A stretch of DNA of 64,000 nt from Puccinia triticina (lineage: Eukaryota > Basidiomycota > Pucciniomycetes > Pucciniales > Pucciniaceae), in the NCBI RefSeq assembly GCF_026914185.1, contig NC_070570.1, positions 186,001 through 250,000 on the forward strand, given 5' to 3'. A program made the translations under genes and the position numbers. Each line of letters begins with the position of its first letter. Within the stretch, counting starts at the first letter, position 1. Below the pieces are notes generated by a model that was not told where the DNA came from, made no database searches, and saw nothing but the letters and a program-made list of their open reading frames with translations. Below are positions 19,917 to 28,335 of the stretch, piece by piece.

Positions 19917-22900
19917 CCAAAAATACAAGACCACTTTTCCTGTCAATTCCGCCACAACTTCGAGTCATTTTTTAGCTTCTGGCACCTTCCAGAAGTAGGT
20001 GATTGGAAGGTGCCCAAATATAGTGTAGAAGAAAAGTTAGTGTTTGCGGCAAAATATAAATCAACGTCAAAAAAAATCAAGCCAGTAAATCAGTTCATGC
20101 CGCAGAACATAAACTCACCCTTATGTAGTCCTCCTTTATCTAGAGATCCTTATGTAACACCTTTAACTCCTCACCCGCCTAATTTTACCCCTACTTGGAA
20201 AATCACAGAAGACCGCCTTAAAGTCATTAATTTCAGTCCACCCGGGTGGCTCAAACCTGAAGAACTTAAATTATTCAAACATATCATCGTAATGCGGCAG
20301 GGAGGACTTGCTTTTCGGGAGGAAGAGAGAGGACTTCTCAAACACACTTACGGGAAACCTTACATCATTCCCGTCATCGCCCACGAACCTTGGCAGCAGC
20401 GACCTATTCCAATTCCTGCCGCAATTAAAGATCAATTCATAGAGTTAGTACGGGAGCGCATCCGAACAGGTCTTTATGAGCAGTCTTATTCCTCTTACTC
20501 TAGCCCGGTCTTTTGCGTCAAAAAACAAGATGGAAGGCTCAGGATTGTCCACGACTTACAAAAACTCAATAAAGTAACAATTAAGGACTCTGGAATACCG
20601 CCTTCACCGGAAGAATTAATTGAATCTTTTACCGGGAGAGCTTGCTACGGTCTGGGAGATATAATGGGAGGCTACGATGAAAGAGAGTTATCATTAAAAT
20701 CTAGGCCATTAACCACCTTTGAAACTCCTCTGGGACGATTTCAGCTTACCAGATTACCACAAGGAGCAACCAATTCTGTCGCCGTATACCAGGCGCAAAT
20801 GATGTGGATTCTACAAGACGAAATTCCTCAAAATGTCGGTATATTCATTGATGATGGCGGTATAAAAGGTCCTGTTTCAGATTACAATCAAGAAACTTTG
20901 GCAGAAAACCCTGGCATCAGGAAATTTATCTGGGAGTACGCCGTCACTCTGGAGCGGATCTTATTTAGAATAGAAGAAGCTGGACTCACAATTTCCGGAA
21001 AGAAATTTGCCTGCTGCGTCCCCGCGTTGGATCTTGTGGGTCACGTTGTGTGCAGGGAGGGCAGAAAAATTTCGAAAAAACAGCTAAATAAAATTGAAAC
21101 ATGGCCGGTACCAAAAAATGCAACGGAAGTTCGAGGTTTTCTAGGAGTCTGTGTCTATGTCAGGATGTTTATTAAAGGACTTTCAGAGCTTGCCGCACCG
21201 CTTAGAAAATTGACCAGAAAAGACGCGGAATGGAACTGGAAAAAGGAGTGCCAGGATGCGTTTGATCTTTTGAAACGGATAGTAGGTTATGATATAAACC
21301 TAAAAAAATTGGACTACTCTGAAGGAGCAGGAAAAATAAAATTAGCGGTGGATTCTAGCTACATTGCGGCAGGAGCAGTACTCACTCAAGAAGATAACCA
21401 GAAAGACAGGCCAGTCTTATACGAATCCGTGGTTTTTTCGCCGGTGGAATCCAGATATTCTCAATCAAAACTGGAGCTCTGTGGCGTCGCAAAAATCCTA
21501 AAAAAATTACAAACTCAGCTTTGGGGCCAGCAATTCGACCTCTTAGTGGACGCTAAAAGCCTTATAGAAATGATTAACTCACCTGATCTTCCAAATGCTC
21601 CCATGACTCGTTGGGTGGCTTTTATTCAATTATTCTCTTATAATTTGGTTCACGTCCCTGGGAAAACTTTCACTATGCCCGACGGATTATCTAGAAGACC
21701 GCCAGACGATGATGAAGGAGAGCAGCCCAGTTTTGACAAAGATGAGAAATGGATTAAGCCTCATCCCGGTTTTGGCGTCAAAGAAGTTAACACTTTAAAT
21801 TTGGGGGTGGAGCGCGGTCAATTTCAGCAAGAAGGAATTTGGGGCAAGCTTCAAGAATATTTGCTCACTCTAAATAGGCCAACAGATACCTCTGACGCGG
21901 ATTGGAAAGTAATAAAGCATAAATCTGCCGGCTTCATGGTCTCTGACGGCAAACTTAAAAAGAGAAATAAACCTTTCCCGCAACTAGTTATCAGCAATCC
22001 AAAATACCAGGAACACATTCTGGAGGCGCTTCACGAACAACTTGGCCATAGAGGAGTGGAAGAAACTTACAAACGGACTAAGCTTAGGTTTTGGTGGCCG
22101 CACATGAAAAGAAAAGTCAAGAGTTGGGTCCAGTCCTGCGACGCCTGTCAGAAGAGAAGCCCCTTGAAACCTTTGGAACATAAGCACGCAACAGGGAAAT
22201 CTACCATTTTTGGGCGCGTCAGTATGGATACAGTACATATTAAAGCGGGAAAGTGGAAATATCTAGTGATTGCAAGAGATGATCTCTCCGGATGGGTCGA
22301 AGCTGTGGGATTGGAAACTCTTAAAGCTGAAAAGATTGCGCAGTGGTTTACGGACGAATGGATTTTCAGATATGGCGCACCTCACACAGTTGTAGTCGAC
22401 GGCGGGGCGGAATTTGGGAAGGAACTTCAGGATTGCTTAAAGCAGAAAGGATCCATTGTAAAAGTCACTACGCCATATTATCCGGAAGCAAACGGGATGG
22501 TAGAAAGAGGTCGTCAGCCCATTAAAGATACCTTGGTTAAACTGGCTGGGACGGACGGAAAGAAATGGCGCAGCTACTTACCTCTTGTCCTTTTTGCGGA
22601 TAGAGTTTCTACGAAGAGAACCACTGGTTACACGCCTTATGAACTCATGTTTGGCCAACCGGTGGTTTTACCAATTGACCTCGAACTGGAAACTTTCTTA
22701 GGGACTGATTGGGAGTCAGTAAAATCAACCGCAGACCTTCTCTTTGCCAGAGTTTGCCAACTGGAGAGGAGAGAATCAATTTTGCAAGAAGCCTACAAGA
22801 ACATGAAGGACTCCAGGGAAAATTCTGTCAAATATTGGAATCAAAAGAAACCAGACAGAGGACCGCTTACGCCGGGATCCCTAGTTCTTGTGTACAATAA

Positions 22901-23072
22901 ATCCCTAGAAAGTCAGTGGGGAAAGCTCTTTGAAAACCGCTGGAATGGGCCGTACCGCATAAAATCACAAGAAAAAAGTGGCTCATATACTTTAGAAGAA
23001 CTCGACGGTCAAGAACTCAAGCGCAGGTATGCGGCGCCGCATGTGAAGCTGTTCCATTCAAGAAAACTCTGA
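19917..23072 (+). CDS. pol: Gypsy Pol: reverse transcriptase, RNase H, integrase
   Basis: This frame is -1 to gag and stays open upstream to the Copia insertion (FWHLPEVGDWKVPKYS), so it has no start of its own. The first usable codon after the insertion would be near 20,010. RT: SSPVFCVKKQDGRLRIVHDL, TRLPQGATNS and FIDDGG as the catalytic motif (F-I-D-D), about 20,500-20,870. RNase H: KLAVDSSYIAAGAVL (about 21,330), SRYSQSKLELCGV, LLVDAKSLIEM. Integrase: GHRGVEETYKRT...CDACQKR zinc site (about 22,040-22,150), catalytic D in SMDTVHI, D in VDGGAEFG and E in EANGMVERGRQ. A GPY/F-like end (ENRWNGPYRI) follows. No chromodomain is visible. All catalytic residues are present and there is no internal stop. 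Cut off from gag by the Copia insertion. Confidence 0.92.
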   Translation, partial: PKIQDHFSCQFRHNFESFFSFWHLPEVGDWKVPKYSVEEKLVFAAKYKSTSKKIKPVNQFMPQNINSPLCSPPLSRDPYVTPLTPHPPNFTPTWKITEDRLKVINFSPPGWLKPEELKLFKHIIVMRQGGLAFREEERGLLKHTYGKPYIIPVIAHEPWQQRPIPIPAAIKDQFIELVRERIRTGLYEQSYSSYSSPVFCVKKQDGRLRIVHDLQKLNKVTIKDSGIPPSPEELIESFTGRACYGLGDIMGGYDERELSLKSRPLTTFETPLGRFQLTRLPQGATNSVAVYQAQMMWILQDEIPQNVGIFIDDGGIKGPVSDYNQETLAENPGIRKFIWEYAVTLERILFRIEEAGLTISGKKFACCVPALDLVGHVVCREGRKISKKQLNKIETWPVPKNATEVRGFLGVCVYVRMFIKGLSELAAPLRKLTRKDAEWNWKKECQDAFDLLKRIVGYDINLKKLDYSEGAGKIKLAVDSSYIAAGAVLTQEDNQKDRPVLYESVVFSPVESRYSQSKLELCGVAKILKKLQTQLWGQQFDLLVDAKSLIEMINSPDLPNAPMTRWVAFIQLFSYNLVHVPGKTFTMPDGLSRRPPDDDEGEQPSFDKDEKWIKPHPGFGVKEVNTLNLGVERGQFQQEGIWGKLQEYLLTLNRPTDTSDADWKVIKHKSAGFMVSDGKLKKRNKPFPQLVISNPKYQEHILEALHEQLGHRGVEETYKRTKLRFWWPHMKRKVKSWVQSCDACQKRSPLKPLEHKHATGKSTIFGRVSMDTVHIKAGKWKYLVIARDDLSGWVEAVGLETLKAEKIAQWFTDEWIFRYGAPHTVVVDGGAEFGKELQDCLKQKGSIVKVTTPYYPEANGMVERGRQPIKDTLVKLAGTDGKKWRSYLPLVLFADRVSTKRTTGYTPYELMFGQPVVLPIDLELETFLGTDWESVKSTADLLFARVCQLERRESILQEAYKNMKDSRENSVKYWNQKKPDRGPLTPGSLVLVYNKSLESQWGKLFENRWNGPYRIKSQEKSGSYTLEELDGQELKRRYAAPHVKLFHSRKL
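19981..20014 (+). promoter_or_regulatory. perfect 10-bp hairpin around the gag stop codon
   Basis: GGCACCTTCC (19981-19990) pairs perfectly with GGAAGGTGCC (20005-20014). The gag-frame TAG (19996-19998) lies in the 14-nt loop. In the uninterrupted element it starts about 72 nt after the slippery heptamer, too far for the usual frameshift stimulator, so its role is open. Confidence 0.55.
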
Positions 23073-23281
23073 TTTTATTCTGGCTTCGTTGCTTTTTTTG
23101 GGAAAGATTAAATTTTCTATGGCTATTCACATTTCAGACAGTTAGATCTATAAGGGCTTTCAAGATTTAAAAAAAAAAAAAAAAAAAAAAGAAGTGGGGG
23201 ACTGGTGTTGCCGATAGGAAGCATAAATTAGTAAAATAAAGGAGTAAATTTCAGTGAAAAATAAAAAAATTAGGGGCTTAC
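23073..23281. other. Gypsy spacer with A-tract and polypurine-like segment
   Basis: A run of about 20 A at 23,169-23,190 is followed by GAAGTGGGGGACTGG, which resembles a polypurine tract. The true 3' LTR is 2 kb further on. It could be a fossil 3' end from before the extra ORFs were acquired. No gene. Confidence 0.35.
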
Positions 23282-23698
23282 TTAGTAGGCCATTTGAATC
23301 TCAAAGCTACCATTTATCAGCGCCTCAAGTTCGCGCTCAACATGGCGGAATTCCAGGACCACCGGACGACTGCCGCGGGCACGGCCATTTCGACGAGCTC
23401 TTCTAGTCGGTTGATTGTGTTGGAATTGCGTTCTGGCGACAAGGAGGCGGAGGCGTTGCCGAAAAACATGAAGTTGCGGGAGTTCAACAACCTGAGTGAC
23501 ATAGGAGGCTGCTACATGTGCTCCAGCGATGAAATCTTCGTCGTCGGAGTGGATTAAGATAGGATAATTTTGTGAACCAAGGGGATAATTATTTACTAAA
23601 GATAAGGGAGTATTGGTTTCGCCGTAACCGCTGCGCGCGTTTGTTTGGGAGTTTGGATCCCAGGCACCATCAATAGGCGATTCAGGAATAAAAGACAT
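23282..23698 (-). CDS. antisense ORF in the Gypsy element, unknown protein (138 aa)
   Basis: Opposite in direction to gag/pol and located between pol and the 3' LTR. It starts ATG in a TTTACCATGTC context and ends with a stop at 23282. I do not recognise a family. Residues 1-65 are polar with PES/SDDED segments. About residues 70-115 are strongly basic and Arg-rich (RQRLRLLVART, RRARRNGRARGSR), suggesting nucleic-acid binding. A good TATA box (23802-23809, minus) lies about 104 nt upstream of the ATG. It is divergent from the RRM-like ORF at 24,404. Some plant Gypsy lineages have antisense extra ORFs; homology to those is not shown here. Confidence 0.5.
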   Translation of the reverse strand: MSFIPESPIDGAWDPNSQTNARSGYGETNTPLSLVNNYPLGSQNYPILIHSDDEDFIAGAHVAASYVTQVVELPQLHVFRQRLRLLVARTQFQHNQPTRRARRNGRARGSRPVVLEFRHVERELEALINGSFEIQMAY

Positions 23699-23801
23699 GG
23701 TAAACAGGAGATGAGGCGAAGTTTGTGTGTTGGCTTAGCAAGGACTGATAGTAATGAGGAACTTGGGGTGGATGTGGATTTTCGCCATCATCTCAATCCC
23801 C

Positions 23802-23809
23802 TTTATATA
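23802..23809 (-). promoter_or_regulatory. TATA box for the antisense ORF
   Basis: On the minus strand the sequence is CTATATAAAGGGG. Spacing of about 104 nt to the ATG at 23698 fits a start site near 23,775 and a ~77-nt leader. Confidence 0.5.
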
Positions 23810-24024
23810 GCTTTGGGTGCTCTCCTTTTGCTCGGAAGAATCCGAGGACTTCGAACTTTCGTCTAGTTGGGAACAAGACCATCGGCTTAGATCTCTGCGA
23901 CCACGCCGAACTACAAGCGTTTGTCTAGCCAGTAACATGATCTTTGGCCTACATCTCCGCGACCACGCCGACCTCGAGCTCTCGACGGGCCAGTAACAAT
24001 AACGTCGGTATAAATTAAAGAAAG

Positions 24025-24124
24025 CAAGTTTCCGGCCTAGGCCGGTCCAAAATCGAATCAACAAACGTACAAGACAAGTTTCCGGCCTAGGCCGGTCCAA
24101 AAACGAAAACAACAAGCATAGCTT
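24025..24124. repeat. two 50-bp tandem repeats with palindrome CCGGCCTAGGCCGG
   Basis: CAAGTTTCCGGCCTAGGCCG followed by GTCCAAAA begins at 24025 and again at 24075. Each unit holds a perfect 14-bp palindrome (24032-24045, 24082-24095). Upstream (23,880-24,000) another segment, GCGACCACGCCGA...CCAGTAACA, is also duplicated. The location between two divergent ORFs fits upstream activating sites, but that is inference. Confidence 0.7.
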
Positions 24125-24403
24125 GCACAACTGGGACTGGAAATGATGCTTGAGGCGATAGCGGTAGCGCCATCCTCAGTTCAAAGGTGGCCTTGCTAAC
24201 AACGCGGCGCACAATACCATCTAGAAGCTAGACCGGAGACAATTCGCGTGGTGCTTGTTGATTGAGGGGTTCGACCGACCGGCGCACACCCCAGTTTCTT
24301 TCCCTCCATCTCGCGAGAGCCTTCTTACCACGACACACTTACATCCCGCCAACCTGTTCGGATTAGCATTTTTTTGTGAACATCTCAATACAACTCCTTC
24401 GAA

Positions 24404-24736
24404 ATGAGTAACCATTTGAAAGTCCCTGCAAATCAGTCGGCTGAAACCTCCTTAGCACATTTCTGGCCCATCTATCTCTTTAATATTGCGCCGGGAACTT
24501 CCGCCGCAGACATCACAGAAGCGCTGAAAGAGCACGGATCTATAAGGGAATCTTTTACGCCACACGTCGGATCTGGGATAGAGCTATTTGCTTTGGTCGT
24601 GTTCACGAGTCGGGAGGGAGCTAATAAAGCTATTGGAGCTCTTGATGGCGCGAAAGCAGACGGATTGCTATTGGAGGCGCGAGCAACGACGAAGGAGGAG
24701 CGCCGAGGTCTGGAACTTCTAGCGCGGATGACATAA
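24404..24736 (+). CDS. RRM-like third ORF of the Gypsy element (110 aa)
   Basis: Same strand as gag/pol, between pol and the 3' LTR, with ATG in the context TTCGAAATGAGT. The fold pattern matches a single RNA-recognition motif: beta1 IYLFNI (RNP2 position, about residues 27-32), helix SAADITEALKEHGSI (about 37-51), beta3 LFALVVF (RNP1 position, about 65-71, aromatic residues mostly lost), helix EGANKAIGAL (about 74-83), then DGLLLEARATT. The RNP1 is degenerate, so RNA binding may be weak or replaced by protein contacts. A charged tail ends the protein. It may bind the element's own RNA. I know of no standard Gypsy ORF like this. Confident that it is an ORF of the element, moderately so of the RRM call. 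Confidence 0.6.
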   Translation: MSNHLKVPANQSAETSLAHFWPIYLFNIAPGTSAADITEALKEHGSIRESFTPHVGSGIELFALVVFTSREGANKAIGALDGAKADGLLLEARATTKEERRGLELLARMT

Positions 24737-25186
24737 ACAGCTCTGGAGACGAAACTAAGGATAGCTACGCCGCAAGGATCACACCAATTTGGGGGTGGCT
24801 TCTCCACCCATTTCCCCTAAAAATTCTTTTTACATTTTTCCTTTATTTCTTCATCTAGATATACCTCTTCGTCATCACATTATTTCCTGGAAATTTACAA
24901 TAAAATCAAACAAGAAAAAACAGCATAAAATTCACTAAAGAAATATAAATCAACCAAATCTTATTTCTGCCTCACTTGTTCATAGCTTTTCTATTCTTCA
25001 AACTCAACTCAATTTTTTTACGCTAGAAGGAAAATCAAAACATACAAAAAACAAAATCTGCACAAAAACCAATCAAACTTGCCACGTCACAGTCTTCTTT
25101 TGCCTTGCCCTATTTTCTTTTCTCCTCTCTTCATCATACCTCACTCAAGGTTGGATGATGGGGACATCATCTAATTTGGGGGTGGA
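24737..25186 (+). other. Gypsy 3' untranslated region ending in the polypurine tract
   Basis: AT-rich non-coding sequence. AATTTGGGGGTGG occurs at about 24,784 and again at 25,173-25,185, immediately before the 3' LTR. The second is the polypurine tract, and the first may be an internal copy. Confidence 0.65.
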
Positions 25187-25969
25187 TGTGGTGAGCCTAA
25201 TCAAAACCTTATTACATCACTCAGACACTCACCAGGAAGGAATCACCGCCAAACGCCCTCTAGAAATCACTCTGGTACCTGTAATCCACGCCCACAGACA
25301 CTTCATAATAGCCTAGAATCATCTCTACAAGGCGCCTCAACTTCTCAGTATTCACTTTCATGGATGGCCCTCCACAATGGGTAATAAAATATGTACACAA
25401 TCAGGTTCAAAGTGGGAGAAAGTCCACCATCAAACAGAGCCAGACTATTAGGAAGGACCCTGAGTGTTCACTAGAATTAACTCCTCTATATTCCAGCAAG
25501 GCGTAACTCTTTCTCAGATGCATGGCGGCTGATGCGCCATGGTTATTGTTTTCCTCTTATGTCATCCCAAGCCATGTAGTAGATGCCTTGTTGTTTTGTT
25601 GCCTTGTCACCTTGTTGGAGGCTTTTTGTACCCTGTTCCCATCTTTCTCTTCGTCTCAGAACCACCTGTTGTCCCCTCACTATAAATGTAGAGCCTTTTG
25701 GCCCATTCTGTTTGTCCCCCATCAGATTGTCACTTTGCATCCCTGGTCACAGAATAAGAATTACATAGCCTATTTTACCACATATTTTACAGTATATTTT
25801 CCCCCTTGATTTCGTCTAGAAAGCACTATTCTCAATACTTCATCAGCCACACTTTTCTTTAAGAGTCCATACTCTTATTCTTGTCCCATATTACTCTCCC
25901 AACCTGAGAGGCAGCTTTTCACGCACTCATCCCTCTCTAAGCTCTATTCCCCCAAAGAGTAGTTCCACA
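25187..25969 (+). repeat. 3' LTR of Gypsy element
   Basis: 783 bp. I noted three substitutions from the 5' LTR (ACACCC/ACGCCC, CTTAAT/CTTCAT, ATTAAA/ATTACA). Followed by TSD CCGG. Confidence 0.93.
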
Positions 25970-25973
25970 CCGG

Positions 25974-26721
25974 CACAGACCGGTCATTGAAAGGAGTACC
26001 ACCTCCTCTTGGTGACTGGCACAAACCAGGTATCAAGAGGAGGTGGACTCCCTTGATTCCTGGGACAGACTGCACATCAAGGGGAGTAGCAAGTCCCCTC
26101 AATGACCAGCACCACCCAATCATCAAGGGGAGTAGCAACTTGCCTCAATGACTGCTATTCCCCTTGATGACCAACACCAATCAATCATTGAGGGGAGTTG
26201 CAACTCCCCTTGATGTCCGGTCTCTGTCAGTCATTGAAGGGAGTAGCGACTCCCCTTCATGATCTGTCTGGGTTGGTTATTGAGAGGAGTTGCTACTCCC
26301 CTCAATGAGACCAGTCATTGAGGGGAGTATCAACTTCCCTTGATGATTGGTTGGTGTTGGTCATTGAGGGGAGTTGCTACTTCCCCTGATGACCGGTTTG
26401 AAGGGAGCAGCAACTCTCCTCGCTGACTGGTCTGGGTTGGCCATCAAGAGTAGTTACTACCCCCCTCAATGACCTGTCTGGGTTGGACATCGATGACCAG
26501 TCTGGGTTGGACATTGATGACCGGTCTGGGTTGGTCATTGAGAGGAGTTGCTACTCCCCTCAATGACCGGTAGGTACCGGCAACCAAGGAGAGTCCACCT
26601 CCTCTCAATGCCCGGTATATGCCGGTCACCAAGGGGAGGTGGGAGTAGCAAATCCCCAACAATTGGTCTGCGCAGGGCATTGATTGGAGTCCACCTGCCC
26701 TCAATGACCGCCTTCAGAAGT
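25974..26721. repeat. TCAATGACCGGT palindromic array, right part
   Basis: About 750 bp of repeats alternating GGTCATTGAGGGGAGTAG and CTCCCCTCAATGACC, so that each GGGGAGT-AACTCCCC and GACCGGTC junction can form a hairpin. It joins directly to the array at 10,957-11,094 when the Gypsy is removed. Confidence 0.75.
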
Positions 26722-26970
26722 GTGTTTGGGGTGCGCCCCTCATGTACACCATCTCTGTTGGGGTAAATTGGATTACACCCCAATATCTAAGTTCCTTTGG
26801 ATTTTTGATGCAAGCTCCCCAATGTTTTTGGGGTGGCCAGGTGGGTACCCCTTGAAGATTGGGGTGTAATCAAGAATACCCCAATTTTGTTGGTGTACCC
26901 CTTTTTGTTGGTGTACATGAAGTAAAAACTTGGGGTGCATTTAGCATGCCCCAAAATAAAACCTTGACTG
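26722..26970. mobile_element. foldback element with ACCCCAA/TTGGGGT palindromes
   Basis: Hairpins of TTGGGGT/ACCCCAA run throughout. The right end (TTGGGGTGCATTTAGCATGC) is the reverse complement of the left end of the element at 7,378, so both belong to one family. No protein. Confidence 0.5.
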
Positions 26971-27851
26971 TCTTTCAAGATTGGAGACAATCAATGCAGC
27001 CTTTCCTGATACATAGAAAATTCAGGTGGTGTTAAAATTCAAGTCCATTTCCGAGTTCAAGAGTTCCAAAAACAATCAGGAAGGTGTTCCTCTAAAAGCC
27101 AGTTCAAAGTGCGTGTAAACATCCAACAACTGCCTGTGGATACACAGCAGGGCAAGTGGGATGTCAGCAGGGCAGCCAACCGGACTCCAGCAGGGCCCTG
27201 CAGTCGCCGTACGCCCTGATGGCGCTGTTTTGCCACACGCCGCCAGGACGCCATCAAGCCACGCCCTGCGGCCATCTCTGGTGGCGCACCTAGGGCAGCC
27301 CATGGTGGCGCCAACCCGACCAAGGCGCAGGGGGGGGGGGGCGACCTCAGGGCACGATGGCTGGATCTCCCGCGGGCGTCCATGCTGAGATCCTCGTGAC
27401 ATCTGTCTGGGGGATGGCCTCAGGGCGCCTACGGGGATGCGAGGGAGACGGGCTCGAGGAAGGGAGACTGCCCTAGCGCGACTGGGGTCACTAGGATGAC
27501 AGGAGTGCACCTGCGGCCAAGGTGGGTGTGTGTTGGCAGGCTGGGCCCCAGAGCTTCATCCAGGTGTGATAGCAACAGCAGTCATACCAGCTGACTGGGG
27601 TAGCATTGCTCGGCCTGGAGGCCAGCATTGTGATACCGTGGTGCGGGCATGGGGCACGCAGTGGGTTGCCCGGAGGGCCTCACAGGCAATGGGGTCCTCA
27701 ATAAAATAGTGAGGGATATCTGAGGTGATGATATTCCTAAACAGCAAGGGAGGGCATCTACTTTGATACAACCAGGGTCCAGGGGCACATGTGGAGGGGA
27801 AGGGAAGGGTGTAGCTACCATCTGCACAAGTATTCTGGGAGGGAGGGGTAG
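26971..27851. other. GC-rich palindromic DNA, no supported gene
   Basis: 27,160-27,480 holds GATGGCG/CGCCATC and GGTGGCGCC-type inverted repeats and a 12-base G run at 27,331. 27,540-27,850 has short open frames on the minus strand without recognisable domains. Confidence 0.35.
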
Positions 27852-28327
27852 GGATGAAACCGGGTCAGGTTTGGGTTGGAAAACAGTGCCCAAACCCAAC
27901 CCGGAATTTAGTGCGGGTCGGGTTGGGTTGGGTCAGATTTCGGGCAGCGCCATCAGGAACCTTGCGTCAGCCAGGCGACCGGCATAGAGGCCCCCGTGAC
28001 AGCCGGCGGTGACGCCTCCCCTACCGGTGTGTCACGCAGGCATCTCACTGGGGCCGCCATCTGGCGCCCAGGTTGGTGGCATCTCAGTTGCGCCCCAGGG
28101 GCGCCACCTATGCCCACAGTCCCGGTGGCATCCTTTTGCATGACCGAGTGGCGCCAGTATGACTCTGGGTCCCTGTCACGCCACCGCGGCGCATGGACTG
28201 CTGGGACACCTTCTGGGCGCATTGGCTTTTCCCAATCTACCCCGCTGTGTAGGGAGAGCTATGAGACTAGCCAACCTCAGCCAGAGGAACACTCGTTTTT
28301 ATATTATTTTCCTCTGTTCAGCTCTGG
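27852..28327. mobile_element. hAT-type left terminus with GGCGCCA palindromic array
   Basis: TAGGGATGAAACCGGGTCAG at about 27,853 closely resembles the TAGGGATGAAA terminus of Ac-like hAT elements and is followed by CAAACCC/GGGTTTG-rich subterminal DNA. 27,960-28,220 carries TGGCGCC/GGCGCCA palindromes. No matching right end with a TSD was found, so it is likely truncated. Confidence 0.45.
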
Positions 28328-28335
28328 CTTGAGAT

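Larger units (their letters stand above)
11095..25969 (+). mobile_element. Ty3/Gypsy LTR retrotransposon with nested Copia, TSD CCGG
   Basis: Two 783-bp LTRs (11095-11877, 25187-25969) start TGTGG and end CCACA. I saw three differences between them, so the insertion is young. The TSD is CCGG (11091-11094, 25970-25973). Order: LTR, PBS, gag-protease, -1 frameshift site, pol (RT-RNase H-integrase), an antisense ORF, a sense RRM-like ORF, polypurine tract, LTR. A Copia element (14621-19912) interrupts the gag/pol junction. Without it the element is about 9.6 kb. It is defective through an in-frame TGA in gag and the Copia insertion. Confidence 0.93.
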
